Below are positions 1 to 8,425 of a stretch of DNA of 64,000 bases, piece after piece. The position numbers were made by a program, and so were the translations under genes. Within the stretch, counting starts at the first letter, position 1, and each line of letters opens with the position of its first letter. Origin of the DNA: Flavobacterium sp. UBA6721 (GTDB taxonomy: Bacteria; Bacteroidota; Bacteroidia; Flavobacteriales; Flavobacteriaceae); the NCBI GenBank assembly GCA_002454195.1, contig DKIJ01000035.1, positions 1 to 64,000 of the forward strand. Reading direction: 5' to 3'. The notes below the pieces were generated by a model. That model was not told the DNA's origin and made no database searches. It saw only the letters and a list, made by a program, of their open reading frames with translations.

Positions 1-24
1 CTCTACCAACTGAGCTATCGAGTC
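1..24 (-). tRNA. tRNA, 5' part only (truncated by window edge)
   Basis: On the minus strand the sequence reads GACTCGA (5' acceptor strand), TA, then the D-arm GCTCAGTTGGTAGAG. This is the canonical start of a bacterial tRNA. The anticodon, T-arm and 3' half lie before base 1, so the isotype cannot be read. A minus-strand promoter lies just upstream at 50-81. Confidence 0.88.
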
Positions 25-49
25 TTGCATCGATCCCTGATTGCGGGTG

Positions 50-81
50 CAAATATAAGGACTTTATTTTAAGTTTTCCAA
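50..81 (-). promoter_or_regulatory. Bacteroidota-type promoter of the tRNA
   Basis: On the minus strand a -7 element TATATTTG (bases 57-50) is preceded by TTG (81-79) with a 21-base spacer, matching the Bacteroidota TTG/TAnnTTTG pattern. Transcription would start around base 43, about 20 bases before the mature tRNA end. Confidence 0.55.
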
Positions 82-151
82 GTATTTTTATTATAAATTT
101 GTCTTTTTTTAATAATAAATTTTAATGCCTTAATTTATAGGGTTTTATTCT

Positions 152-670
152 ATGAAGAAAATTGTACTGTTAGGTTATATGGGTTGTGGTAAGTCTACAA
201 TTGCCAAAGAATTATCAAAAAAGATTGAAATGCCTTTTATTGATTTGGATGATTTTATCGAAAAAAAGGTGAATTCGCCTATTAAAACAATATTTGCCGA
301 AAAAGGCGAAATCTATTTCAGGAAATTAGAACATGAATGTTTTGTGGAATTGTTGAATTTCTCAGAACCTATAATTATTGGTTTAGGAGGAGGAACACCA
401 TGTTATGCAAATAATCATGAATTACTCAAAAGAGAAGATATCGTTTCTATTTATTTGAAAGCTTCGATAGAAACTTTAGTAAATAGATTGTCTTCAAATA
501 AGAGCAATAGACCCCTTATCGCCAACAAAAACGATGAGGAGATGAAAGAGTTTGTTGCTACTCATTTATTTGAAAGAAGTTTTTATTATAATCAGGCGCA
601 ATATGCTGTGGCGGTTGATAAGCAAACTATAGAACAAACGGTTCAAGAAATTTTATCCATTTTAGCTTAA
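152..670 (+). CDS. aroK: Shikimate kinase
   Basis: Phosphorylates the 3-hydroxyl of shikimate with ATP in the chorismate pathway; cytosolic. At 172 residues it has the usual AroK length. A P-loop GYMGCGKST lies at residues 8-16, the shikimate-binding IDLDD motif follows at about 30-34, the GLGGGTP loop is near residue 78, and an RPL motif of the lid region is present. The ATG start gives a complete N-terminal strand before the P-loop. The 3' end overlaps the convergent phosphoribosyltransferase gene by 9 bases. The gene is read divergently from the tRNA at the window edge. Confidence 0.96.
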   Translation: MKKIVLLGYMGCGKSTIAKELSKKIEMPFIDLDDFIEKKVNSPIKTIFAEKGEIYFRKLEHECFVELLNFSEPIIIGLGGGTPCYANNHELLKREDIVSIYLKASIETLVNRLSSNKSNRPLIANKNDEEMKEFVATHLFERSFYYNQAQYAVAVDKQTIEQTVQEILSILA

Positions 671-1162
671 CCAAGCATAACTATTACCGTCTAAATCAAA
701 TTCGACTTGTACATGTTCTAATAAGGAAGTAGAAAGGGAAATTCCTTTGAAATCGGCTTTTACTGGGTATTTTTTATGATTGCGATCGACTAAAACGGCT
801 GTTTTGAATTTTTTTAAAGGCACATCCAAAAAGTGTTTTACCGCATAGATTAGGGTGGTGCCTGAATTCAATACATCATCAATAAGAATTAAACCTTTAT
901 TTGCGTATTCTTCTGCTGAAATAGAGGTTTGTATAGCCAATTGCGGATTTAGTTTATCAACATGAACTTTACATAAAATTATTTTAAGGTCAGAGATTGA
1001 TTTTAGTTCGGAAGCAATTTTTTCAGCAAATACATATCCTTTGGATGCGATACCTGCCAAAACTACTTCTTCCTCATCTATAAATGTTTCGTAGATTTGG
1101 TAAGCAATACGTTTTGTTTTGTGTTTGATTTCTTGGTCGGTTAGAATGATATTTTTGCTCAT
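662..1162 (-). CDS. Phosphoribosyltransferase family protein (PyrR-like)
   Basis: A type I phosphoribosyltransferase of 166 residues. The PRPP-binding signature is LILIDDVLNSGTT at about residues 91-103: two acidic residues followed by the Thr-rich loop. An early conserved lysine segment (AGIASKGYVFAEKI) is also present. The family includes PyrR and hypoxanthine/xanthine PRTases. The substrate cannot be fixed from sequence, and PyrR-like regulation or purine salvage are both possible. It is convergent with aroK and overlaps it by 9 bases. Confidence 0.85.
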   Translation of the reverse strand: MSKNIILTDQEIKHKTKRIAYQIYETFIDEEEVVLAGIASKGYVFAEKIASELKSISDLKIILCKVHVDKLNPQLAIQTSISAEEYANKGLILIDDVLNSGTTLIYAVKHFLDVPLKKFKTAVLVDRNHKKYPVKADFKGISLSTSLLEHVQVEFDLDGNSYAWLS

Positions 1163-1210
1163 AATTTGTTTTTTTGCTAATATAACTAAATTTAAATTCC
1201 AATAAGAAAA

Positions 1211-1234
1211 TCCCCGATTTCAAAATTTCGGGAT
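1211..1234 (-). terminator. Weak hairpin downstream of the S4-domain gene
   Basis: CCCGA and TCGGG arms enclose an AT-rich loop between the S4-domain gene and the phosphoribosyltransferase. There is no strong T-tract, so termination is only a guess. Confidence 0.3.
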
Positions 1235-1263
1235 AAAATATTAAAGTTGAAATTTGGAATTTT

Positions 1264-1668
1264 TTAAAAATTGGAATTTAAATCATCTTCTTCGTCTTCG
1301 TGAATTTCGTTTCCATAATCATCAATATCTCTACGATCTTTTTTAGTAGGACGACCTGTACCACTTTTTCGATAATGTTCTTTAGAAAGTTTTAATAATT
1401 CCAGATGTTGATATACTTCTGGTGGAGTATCATTTCTTCTGTAGATGTCTACTAATTTTGCACCAACACGATTTTCTGGGATATCTAAAACAGTTATGGT
1501 TTGAGTGATTTGGTCTTTTCTAAAAGTGATTTTGTCAGTAGGAAAAACTTCTTTCGAAGGTTTGGCTACGACACCATTTACAGTGATGTGATTTTTTTTA
1601 CAGGCCTCCGTAACCATATTTCTGGTTTTGTAATATCGGACACACCATAAATATTTATCTATTCGCAT
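1264..1668 (-). CDS. S4 RNA-binding domain protein (Hsp15-like)
   Basis: A small basic protein that starts directly with an S4 fold: MRIDKYLWCVRYYKTR, then the ITVNGVVAKPSKEV loop typical of Hsp15/RluB-type S4 domains. Family members bind rRNA or stalled 50S-tRNA complexes. I chose the ATG at 1668 (134 residues) because the S4 motif begins there; an in-frame upstream ATG at 1713 would add 15 residues with no family support. The C-terminus is charged and acidic. It is transcribed divergently from the FKBP-like lipoprotein. Confidence 0.85.
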   Translation of the reverse strand: MRIDKYLWCVRYYKTRNMVTEACKKNHITVNGVVAKPSKEVFPTDKITFRKDQITQTITVLDIPENRVGAKLVDIYRRNDTPPEVYQHLELLKLSKEHYRKSGTGRPTKKDRRDIDDYGNEIHEDEEDDLNSNF

Positions 1669-1746
1669 AAAATTTCTAAAATCAGAGTTAAATAGTTTAC
1701 AAAAATAAATCAATATTGTATCTTGCGCACTTAAAATTCAGCTATA

Positions 1747-2859
1747 ATGAACAAATTTAAGTATTATTTTATTGTAATAATTACAAGCCTCTCTTTATTT
1801 TCGTGTTCTAAAGATGACAACTCTTTTACGCCTGAACCGCTTAAGGATTATGCCGATCAATATAAAACGGATTCTACTGCTATTAAAGAATATTTAGATA
1901 CTTATTATTTGGATGATGCGGACAATGCTAATTTAGCGGATAATGATGTAGTATTTAAAAAAATAACGGATGCTGTAAATCAAAAATCAATCATGTCCTA
2001 CTTAAATAGTCCAACTTTTCCAAAATTATTGAAAAAAGAAGTTGAATTGCATGATATTACTTATACTTTATATTATTTAGTTTTAAGAGAAGGTACAGGT
2101 GATTCACCTTGTAATGTTGATGGTGTACTTGCGGCTTATAAGGGGGATTACTTATATCGTACCACTGCTACTGCCACTACTTCGTCTGAATTGCTAACTA
2201 AAGAATTTGAAAAAGTTACTTATCCGCAGTCATTTTTAAATTTATATCAACTGGTTACAGGATGGAGTGAAGTATTTCCTGAATTTAAAATAGGCACATC
2301 AACTCCTAAATCAGATGGTACTGTAGAGCATTCAGGTTTTGGTTCAGGAGTAATGTTCTTGCCTTCAGGATTGGGTTATTATGGTTCAGGTCAAGGAACA
2401 ATTCCTAGTTATTCACCACTTATATTTAGTTTTAAATTATATGGTGTGAGTAGATCGGATTTAGATAATGATGGAGTTCCTTCCTATTTAGAGGATATTA
2501 ATGGGGATGGATATGTTTATTCTTTAGCGTCTGGAGTAGTTAATCCAGATGATTCAGATAAAGATGGAATTCCTGATTTTTTAGATACAGATGATGACGG
2601 TGATGGTTACACTACTCGATACGAAATTACTAAACCTACAAATGAAGTAGGTATCGTTAATGGATTTAATTTTGGGTTAAGTAAATATTATCCTTATGAC
2701 CCTGTAGACGACAATCCTTTTACCACTTACAATGAAAAGGAACCTAGAGGTATACCTGCTTTTGTTGGAAAAGACACCAATGGAAAAGACATGTTTGATT
2801 ATACTTCTTCTGTTAGGTTAAGAGTTCATTTAGATAAAAATTACTCTAAGAAACAATAA
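1747..2859 (+). CDS. FKBP-like peptidyl-prolyl isomerase lipoprotein with Ca-binding-like Asp repeats
   Basis: A 370-residue lipoprotein: signal peptide then the lipobox SLFSC, giving an acylated Cys at about residue 20. Residues about 85-235 resemble an FKBP domain, with the C-terminal strand pattern FLPSGLGYYGSG...IPSYSPLIFSFKLYGV matching FKBP-type isomerases. Residues about 236-290 contain thrombospondin type-3-like Asp-rich loops (DLDNDGVPSY, DINGDGY, DSDKDGIPDF, DDDGDGY) that probably bind calcium. Expected to be envelope-anchored and to assist folding of exported proteins. Isomerase activity is inferred from the fold only. Confidence 0.82.
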   Translation: MNKFKYYFIVIITSLSLFSCSKDDNSFTPEPLKDYADQYKTDSTAIKEYLDTYYLDDADNANLADNDVVFKKITDAVNQKSIMSYLNSPTFPKLLKKEVELHDITYTLYYLVLREGTGDSPCNVDGVLAAYKGDYLYRTTATATTSSELLTKEFEKVTYPQSFLNLYQLVTGWSEVFPEFKIGTSTPKSDGTVEHSGFGSGVMFLPSGLGYYGSGQGTIPSYSPLIFSFKLYGVSRSDLDNDGVPSYLEDINGDGYVYSLASGVVNPDDSDKDGIPDFLDTDDDGDGYTTRYEITKPTNEVGIVNGFNFGLSKYYPYDPVDDNPFTTYNEKEPRGIPAFVGKDTNGKDMFDYTSSVRLRVHLDKNYSKKQ

Positions 2860-2860
2860 A

Positions 2861-2900
2861 AAAAAGAGGCTGTTTTGAATAAAAACAGCCTCTTTTTTTT
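2861..2900. terminator. Bidirectional intrinsic terminator
   Basis: A 14-base perfect stem (AAAGAGGCTGTTTT at 2863-2876 with its complement at 2882-2895) has a 5-base loop and T-tracts on both strands. It separates the convergent FKBP-like gene and the esterase operon and can serve both. Confidence 0.9.
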
Positions 2901-2917
2901 TATATTTAGTTGTAGGT

Positions 2918-3565
2918 TTACTCTTTAATCAACCAATTTTTGAAATCATTGAAAACTTGAGGAGAAACCCCATGTCCTATTGGGTATTCATTGTACATAG
3001 AATCAATTCCTAACCCACTTAAGAAAGGTTTTGTTCTTCGAGCCCATTCTACAGGAATTACTTGATCAACGGTTCCGTGAGCGGCAAAAACTTTCAAATT
3101 AGAGAAATCATTGTTTTTATAATTTTCTTCAAAAATAGGTTCGCTAATGTAGCCACTTAAAGCAATTACTTTTTGCACTTTATCTGGGTGTGAAAGAGCG
3201 ATAGCATTACTCAAAATAGCCCCTTGACTGAATCCTAACAAGGTGATTTTCTTTTCGTCAATAGGGTATTTTGCAATTAATTCTTCGATAAATTTAGCGA
3301 TTAAATCTCTTGATTTTTTGGCCTGTTCATGGTCGGAGAATTTATTTTCATTGGCATCAAAATTGATGGCGTACCAAGCGTAGCTTCCGTATTGCAAATC
3401 ATAAGGAGCACGGGCTGAGATTACGTAATATTCTTCAGGTAATTCGGAAGCAAAGGAGAATAAGTCGGCTTCATTGCTGCCGTAACCGTGTAACAGTAGT
3501 AATAATGGATTCTTGTCTAATTTTATTTTAGGTTCTCTGATGAGGTATTCTAAGGATAAATTCAT
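2918..3565 (-). CDS. Alpha/beta hydrolase, carboxylesterase/phospholipase family
   Basis: A 215-residue alpha/beta hydrolase of the YpfH/acyl-protein thioesterase-like group. It shows the oxyanion motif LLHGYGSNEAD (residues 24-34), nucleophile elbow GFSQG with Ser113, acid Asp167 in HGTVDQVIP, and His198 in PIGHGV. There is no signal peptide, so it is probably cytosolic. It is the last gene of a tight minus-strand run (BatA-like, PyrC-like, Tic20-like, esterase; gaps of 8 to 15 bases) that ends at the 2861-2900 terminator. The natural ester substrate is unknown. Confidence 0.88.
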   Translation of the reverse strand: MNLSLEYLIREPKIKLDKNPLLLLLHGYGSNEADLFSFASELPEEYYVISARAPYDLQYGSYAWYAINFDANENKFSDHEQAKKSRDLIAKFIEELIAKYPIDEKKITLLGFSQGAILSNAIALSHPDKVQKVIALSGYISEPIFEENYKNNDFSNLKVFAAHGTVDQVIPVEWARRTKPFLSGLGIDSMYNEYPIGHGVSPQVFNDFKNWLIKE

Positions 3566-3573
3566 GTTTTGAA

Positions 3574-3894
3574 TTAAATGTTTTTAAATATTTTTTGAAA
3601 TTGTTCTCCTAAAATTGGAATCGCTTTCGTTTGTCCTTGCAAAGCTCCTAAAAAACCGTATATCCAAAGGATAAAATAAAATAAATAAAAAGCGGAAGAA
3701 ATGGTCCAGCTGTCGAAATATCCAATGAAATACCCAATTAGGAAAAACGATAAAAAGATTCCTAAAGCCTGACGTATATGGAAAGAAGCAAAAGGATTTT
3801 TCTTTTCAGCGTTCATAAACAGCGCAATTACAGCTCCTATGATGGTGAAATAACTAACTATTGCGATGTTTTTACCTTCTTTATCTAAAGTCAT
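3574..3894 (-). CDS. Small Tic20/DUF4870-like membrane protein
   Basis: A 106-residue protein with three or four hydrophobic segments (about 10-27, 41-59, 64-86). The conserved pattern NPFASFHIRQALGIFL resembles the DUF4870/Tic20-like family of small inner-membrane proteins. Function in bacteria is unknown. It sits 8 bases upstream of the esterase and 10 bases downstream of the dihydroorotase homologue, so it is co-transcribed with both. Confidence 0.75.
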   Translation of the reverse strand: MTLDKEGKNIAIVSYFTIIGAVIALFMNAEKKNPFASFHIRQALGIFLSFFLIGYFIGYFDSWTISSAFYLFYFILWIYGFLGALQGQTKAIPILGEQFQKIFKNI

Positions 3895-3904
3895 GATTCT
3901 ATAA

Positions 3905-5158
3905 TTAGTTAAGTATTAATTTTCCTTGGTTAACAATTCCGTATGCTTTTCCTTTAAGTTCCATGCCTAAAAATGCTGAGTTTTTAGATTTAGATAAAAT
4001 AGAAGCTTTAGTGAAAACGCTTGTTCCTTCTGGATTGAATAAAGTGATATTTGCTTTTATACCTTCTTTGATTGATGAGTTTTCAATTCCAAAAAGACTT
4101 TTTGCAGCGGTTAGCTTTTCAATTATTTTTTCTAAAGGTAAAACCTGTGTCAAAGCACCAAAAGCAGTTTCTAAACCGATAGTTCCGTTTTTAGCCAAAT
4201 CAAATTCCATTTTCTTGTGCTCAATGTCTATTGGATTATGGTCAGAAGTGATAACATCAATAGTGTTGTCTAAAACACCAGCCAATAAAGCTAGGCGATC
4301 TTCTTCAGTTCTTATGGGTGGAGCTACTTTATAGCGGGTATCAAAATTGTCTAATTTTTCATCTGTCATCGTTAAATGATGCACACTCACGCTACAACTT
4401 ACATTTAATCCTTTGGCTTTCGCTTCTTTAATTAAAGCTACTGATTTTGCTGTGGAAACGGTTGGGATATGCATTTTTCCACTGGTATATTCCAGTAAAA
4501 ATAAATTGCGGGCTATTTGTAATTCTTCGGCTAAATTGGGAATTCCTTTTAATCCTAAACGAGTCGAAACGATTCCTTCATTCACAACACCGTTTCCTTT
4601 AATTTTTTCTTCCTGTGCAAATGCAATGACTACGCCGTCAAAATCCTGAGTGTATTGCAAGGCTATTTTTAGCAAATTGGCATTTTCTAAACTACGATTG
4701 TAATCACCAAAAGCAATAGCTCCGGCTTGTTTCATATCATACAATTCAGCCATATCTTTTCCTTCAGCATTTTTAGTCAAAGCGCCAATTGGGAAAAGTT
4801 CAGTAGCTTGTCCGATAGCTTTGCTTTTTACAAAATTGATATGCGATTGATTGTCGATTATAGGGAAAGAATTAGGTTGCAAAGCAATGCCTGTAAATCC
4901 ACTTTTTGCTGCAACTTCCAGACCGTTTACAATAGTTTCCCGATCTTCAAAACCTGGTTCACCTAAACAAACACTGCTGTCAAACCAGCCTTGTGAAACA
5001 TGAAGATTGTCTAGTTTTACTTCTTCTGCTGTATCGGGATTGGCTAAGTTAGCACCCATTTTTTCAATGAATCCATCTGCTATTAAAATATCTACCGTTT
5101 GATTGTGAAAAGGACTTTGTGGGTCGATAATTTTGGCGTTTCGGATAATGAATTTCAT
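3905..5158 (-). CDS. Dihydroorotase homologue lacking most metal ligands (probably non-catalytic)
   Basis: A full-length 417-residue member of the type I dihydroorotase (PyrC) family, the amidohydrolase fold that makes dihydroorotate in pyrimidine synthesis. The family landmarks align: GWFD at 57-60, GEPGFEDRET at 66-75, VHHL at 258-261, PPIRTEEDR at 279-287, TSDHNP at 303-308. The HxH metal motif that should follow Asp60 reads S-V-C (Ser62, Cys64). The metal His expected in the AHxE strand is Phe180. The His expected before VST is Thr232. Only the late Asp305 clearly survives. By analogy with inactive PyrC' subunits it may be structural, for example with aspartate transcarbamoylase, or may have a new role. 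A canonical dihydroorotase should exist elsewhere in the genome. Confidence 0.85.
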   Translation of the reverse strand: MKFIIRNAKIIDPQSPFHNQTVDILIADGFIEKMGANLANPDTAEEVKLDNLHVSQGWFDSSVCLGEPGFEDRETIVNGLEVAAKSGFTGIALQPNSFPIIDNQSHINFVKSKAIGQATELFPIGALTKNAEGKDMAELYDMKQAGAIAFGDYNRSLENANLLKIALQYTQDFDGVVIAFAQEEKIKGNGVVNEGIVSTRLGLKGIPNLAEELQIARNLFLLEYTSGKMHIPTVSTAKSVALIKEAKAKGLNVSCSVSVHHLTMTDEKLDNFDTRYKVAPPIRTEEDRLALLAGVLDNTIDVITSDHNPIDIEHKKMEFDLAKNGTIGLETAFGALTQVLPLEKIIEKLTAAKSLFGIENSSIKEGIKANITLFNPEGTSVFTKASILSKSKNSAFLGMELKGKAYGIVNQGKLILN

Positions 5159-5173
5159 AAGTAGAATATATTT

Positions 5174-7102
5174 TTATTTCAGGAATTTTATAATTGCCAT
5201 TTCGCATAGCAGAAAGAGCAGTGCAAAGATAACAAACCATTTCCAAAGTTGATTATCCATTCTATCGCTTTGTATACTATGAAAAATACTTTCTATTGTA
5301 TCTGAAGTGGAGTAATTAGATAGTAAATTGTCATCTAATTGGTTCAGGTTACTTTCGCTTCGGCTGTAATTAAAACTAATGTTTTCTATCCATTGTTTTT
5401 GGTTTATTATTTCAAAATTTCCGGCTTCCTTAGGTAAATCATTAAAAGTCAATTTGACCTTAGAATTCATAATTTGCTGAATTGGGATGAATTGTTCGTT
5501 TGCATTTTTTATTTCTAAAATACCATCTTTTGAAAGTGATGTGCTTACAATAAAAGGATTGCTTTTTCCAATTGTCAGTGCATTGATACCATTATTTTGA
5601 TTTGATTGTGCCATTTTGTAAAAAGTAGGAACAATTAATGGCGATTGTTGAAAGTTAGAGTTTTCAGTATTTATAGGAGCCGAAAATACATAAACGGTCG
5701 AAACGGGATTTAATAATCCAGCTAGAAAAGCAGTTTGATTTTCATATAATAATGCCGCCGAGCTAGAACTTACAATACTAAAGGAAGCTTTTGTCATTGG
5801 GTATTGAAAATTAGAAATTGTATTTTCGAAAACCCCAGTGAACAAAGGATGATTAAAATTAATCTTGCTAATTAGTTTGTTCGCTATTTCAAGTGATTTG
5901 AATTGGATGTTTCCAAAATTTACCAAGAAAGTATTCAGTGATGCAACATTGCTTTTAGCCGAAGGAATAAGTACAAGATTGCCGCCTTTTTGAACAAAAT
6001 CTTTTAAGGTTAATTGTAATGCTTGAGGGATTTCGTCTAATTCGTTTAAAACAATTACATCTTGTTTTTCAAGGTTGTTATAATCCAAACTGGCTAATTC
6101 CAAATTGCTATAATTAAATTCGTCATTCGTATAAATACGTTGTAAAAAGTTGCTTTTTTGGCTTTCGCCAATGCTGATAACAGAAGTCTTTTGAGTTTTT
6201 GAAATACTAAAATAAAAAGTATTGTCGTAAGCCAAACTGTTATCCGAGATGGAAACATAACCATGAAAAGCTTGTTTAGGGATACTAAAATGCAATGATT
6301 TTTTAGCTGTTTCTAGATTGCTTACGGTTTTTGCAATCAGTTTGTTTTGATTGTAAATCGCTATTGGAACCGATTTGATGTCTGTACCAAAACGGGATAA
6401 ATTGACATTGATGTTGTAGAAATCTTCGGTGGTTTCATCAATATAAACACTATCTATTGACACATTATTGAGTTGCTCTGCCTTTGGAATAATAAAATAA
6501 CTTAGATCTTCCTTTGGAAGGTTTTGAAGTTGTTTAGCATTCAATCCTACAGCATCCGTAATGATTATGATATCTTTTTTGCTAGCAGATAGATGCGCAT
6601 TGATTCGGGCTAAAATGGCATTTAGGTCAAAAGGAATTGCAGAGTATTTTAAATTTTGCAGCGTGCTTCTGATAGATTTAATATCGGTATTCCAATAACT
6701 TTCGGTATTGGTTAATAACGAGAAATTTTTGTTTTCGGGCGTTTCTTCCAGTAATTCCTGAATGGCTCTTTTTAATAATTCCCCTTTTTTCCCTTTGGCA
6801 TGCATGCTGAAAGAATTATCCAGAATAATGTACATTTCATTGGAACGATTATTTGCTTCTTTAGCATCAAAATAAGGTTGGGCAAAAGCCATAATAATAC
6901 AAAACAGTACTGATAAACGAGTGGCAAGTAATAGCCATTTTTTAAGCTTAGAACTTTTTCGGGTTTGTATAGAAATGGATTTTAAAAACCGAACATTAGT
7001 AAAATATTCCTTTTTAAACTTTCTGAATTGAAATAAATGAACCAAAATAGGTAAAATCAATAAAAAGAGAAAGTATAAGTTTTCAGGATGTTTAAAATGC
7101 AT
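5174..7102 (-). CDS. BatA/VWA-type membrane protein
   Basis: A 642-residue inner-membrane protein. Residues 1-80 form the BatA N-terminal module: two transmembrane segments flanking FRKFKKEYFTNVRFLKSI and SSKLKKWLLLATRLSV. A von Willebrand A-like domain follows, with YIILDNSFSMHAKG (a DxSxS-like MIDAS variant) near residue 90. A DUF4159/glutamine amidotransferase-like beta region occupies the middle, and a final transmembrane helix covers about 620-640. Related Bat proteins belong to aerotolerance/MoxR-linked operons, but no MoxR ATPase is adjacent here. It heads the operon that runs down to 2918. Confidence 0.82.
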   Translation of the reverse strand: MHFKHPENLYFLFLLILPILVHLFQFRKFKKEYFTNVRFLKSISIQTRKSSKLKKWLLLATRLSVLFCIIMAFAQPYFDAKEANNRSNEMYIILDNSFSMHAKGKKGELLKRAIQELLEETPENKNFSLLTNTESYWNTDIKSIRSTLQNLKYSAIPFDLNAILARINAHLSASKKDIIIITDAVGLNAKQLQNLPKEDLSYFIIPKAEQLNNVSIDSVYIDETTEDFYNINVNLSRFGTDIKSVPIAIYNQNKLIAKTVSNLETAKKSLHFSIPKQAFHGYVSISDNSLAYDNTFYFSISKTQKTSVISIGESQKSNFLQRIYTNDEFNYSNLELASLDYNNLEKQDVIVLNELDEIPQALQLTLKDFVQKGGNLVLIPSAKSNVASLNTFLVNFGNIQFKSLEIANKLISKINFNHPLFTGVFENTISNFQYPMTKASFSIVSSSSAALLYENQTAFLAGLLNPVSTVYVFSAPINTENSNFQQSPLIVPTFYKMAQSNQNNGINALTIGKSNPFIVSTSLSKDGILEIKNANEQFIPIQQIMNSKVKLTFNDLPKEAGNFEIINQKQWIENISFNYSRSESNLNQLDDNLLSNYSTSDTIESIFHSIQSDRMDNQLWKWFVIFALLFLLCEMAIIKFLK

Positions 7103-7267
7103 TCTTGTTTTGCGTTATTATTGAGTATTCAAAAATAGTGAAAACTAAGTACTTTGGTTTTGGCATGCAAGTTTTTTTTAACGACAGATTAACAGAGAAT
7201 ATTTTTTAATAGAATGAACGATAATTGATTTATATGTATTTTAGCTTTTATCTAAAAATAAAACAAA

Positions 7268-8377
7268 ATGAATAAAAGTCTTCTCATTGTATTGGTATCC
7301 TTCTTTTGTATCAATATTCAGGCACAGCAAAAGAAATTTAATTTGGTTATTGGGACCTATACAAAAGGCTGTGACAGTAAAGGAATTTATATGTATGATT
7401 TTAATGCCGAAACAGGGGATTTTCAACTTAGAAGTTCTACCGAAAGTAGTGTCAATCCTAGTTTTATAACGCTTTCGCAAAAGAATGATTTTGTTTATTC
7501 AGTCAATGAAGATGGGGCAAATAGTACGGCCTCAGCATTTAAATATGATGCTAAAAACGGTAAATTAGTTTTTATCAATAAGCAAAATATTCAAAGTCCT
7601 GGGCCTTGTTATATTATAAATGATGATGCCTTTGTAATTACAGCCAATTATACTGGAGGAAGTGTGGCTGTTTTTGGAAAAAATAAAAATGGAAGTTTGA
7701 CTGAACTGAAACAATTGGTACAGCATTCTGGAAAAGGGATTAATCCAAGTCGTCAGGAAAAATCACATTTACATTCGGTTCAATTTACTCCAGACCATAA
7801 ATTTGTTTTTGCTACCGATTTAGGAACCGACAAAATGTATGTGTACCAATATAATTCAAAAGCGGCAAAACCTTTACAATTAAAGGATAGTATCACTGTG
7901 AAAGAGGGTAGTGGTCCCAGACATTTTGCCTTTAGTAAAGATGCAAAAAAACTGTATTTGTTGCAGGAATTAGATGGAACGCTTTCGGTATTTAATTATG
8001 CCAAAGGGAAACTGAAATTAGTTCAGGAAACTACTGTTGTAGCCGATGGATTTAAAGAAACCTTTACAGCTGCGGATATTCATATTTCACCTGATGAGAA
8101 ATTTTTGTATGCCACTAATCGAAAAGAAGCCAATACCATTACTTGTTTTAAAATTTTGAAAAATGGTCAATTAGAGTTGGCTTCAAGAATTAGTACCATG
8201 GGAGATGGACCTCGAAATTTTGCTATTGATCCAACGGGAAATTTTTTATTAGTGGGACATCAATATACTAATAATGTGGTCATATTTAAAAGAGACAAAA
8301 CAACGGGAGCGCTTACAGATACTGGAAAGCGAATTGAGATGTGTTCGCCGGTTTGTTTAGTGTTTACAGCGCAATAA
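7268..8377 (+). CDS. Secreted lactonase-family beta-propeller (6-phosphogluconolactonase YbhE type)
   Basis: A 369-residue seven-bladed beta-propeller of the lactonase (Pgl/YbhE) family, with an N-terminal signal peptide ending near AQA or AQQ at residues 17-20. Typical motifs are VIGTYTKGCDSKGIYMYDF, the HLHSVQFTPDHKFVFATDLGTDK blade, GSGPRHFAFSKD and GDGPRNFAIDPTG. Cytosolic relatives hydrolyse 6-phosphogluconolactone. Export makes that substrate unlikely here; a periplasmic sugar lactone is more plausible. It is a single gene, ending at a terminator shared with the convergent helicase. Confidence 0.85.
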   Translation: MNKSLLIVLVSFFCINIQAQQKKFNLVIGTYTKGCDSKGIYMYDFNAETGDFQLRSSTESSVNPSFITLSQKNDFVYSVNEDGANSTASAFKYDAKNGKLVFINKQNIQSPGPCYIINDDAFVITANYTGGSVAVFGKNKNGSLTELKQLVQHSGKGINPSRQEKSHLHSVQFTPDHKFVFATDLGTDKMYVYQYNSKAAKPLQLKDSITVKEGSGPRHFAFSKDAKKLYLLQELDGTLSVFNYAKGKLKLVQETTVVADGFKETFTAADIHISPDEKFLYATNRKEANTITCFKILKNGQLELASRISTMGDGPRNFAIDPTGNFLLVGHQYTNNVVIFKRDKTTGALTDTGKRIEMCSPVCLVFTAQ

Positions 8378-8385
8378 GTATAAAT

Positions 8386-8422
8386 AAAAGCCTAAAAATG
8401 AAATTCTCATCTTTAGGCTTTT
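8386..8422. terminator. Bidirectional intrinsic terminator
   Basis: AAAAGCCTAAA (8386-8396) pairs with TTTAGGCTTTT (8412-8422). It lies between the convergent lactonase and DEAD-box helicase genes, with T-runs on the outgoing side of each strand. Confidence 0.8.
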
Positions 8423-8425
8423 TAA

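Noticed and set aside
1..24. Assigning an amino acid to the edge tRNA
   Set aside because: The anticodon is outside the window; the acceptor sequence alone is not sufficient.
3963..4966. Plus-strand frames opposite the dihydroorotase homologue
   Set aside because: They lie wholly within a well-conserved gene on the other strand and show no family character.
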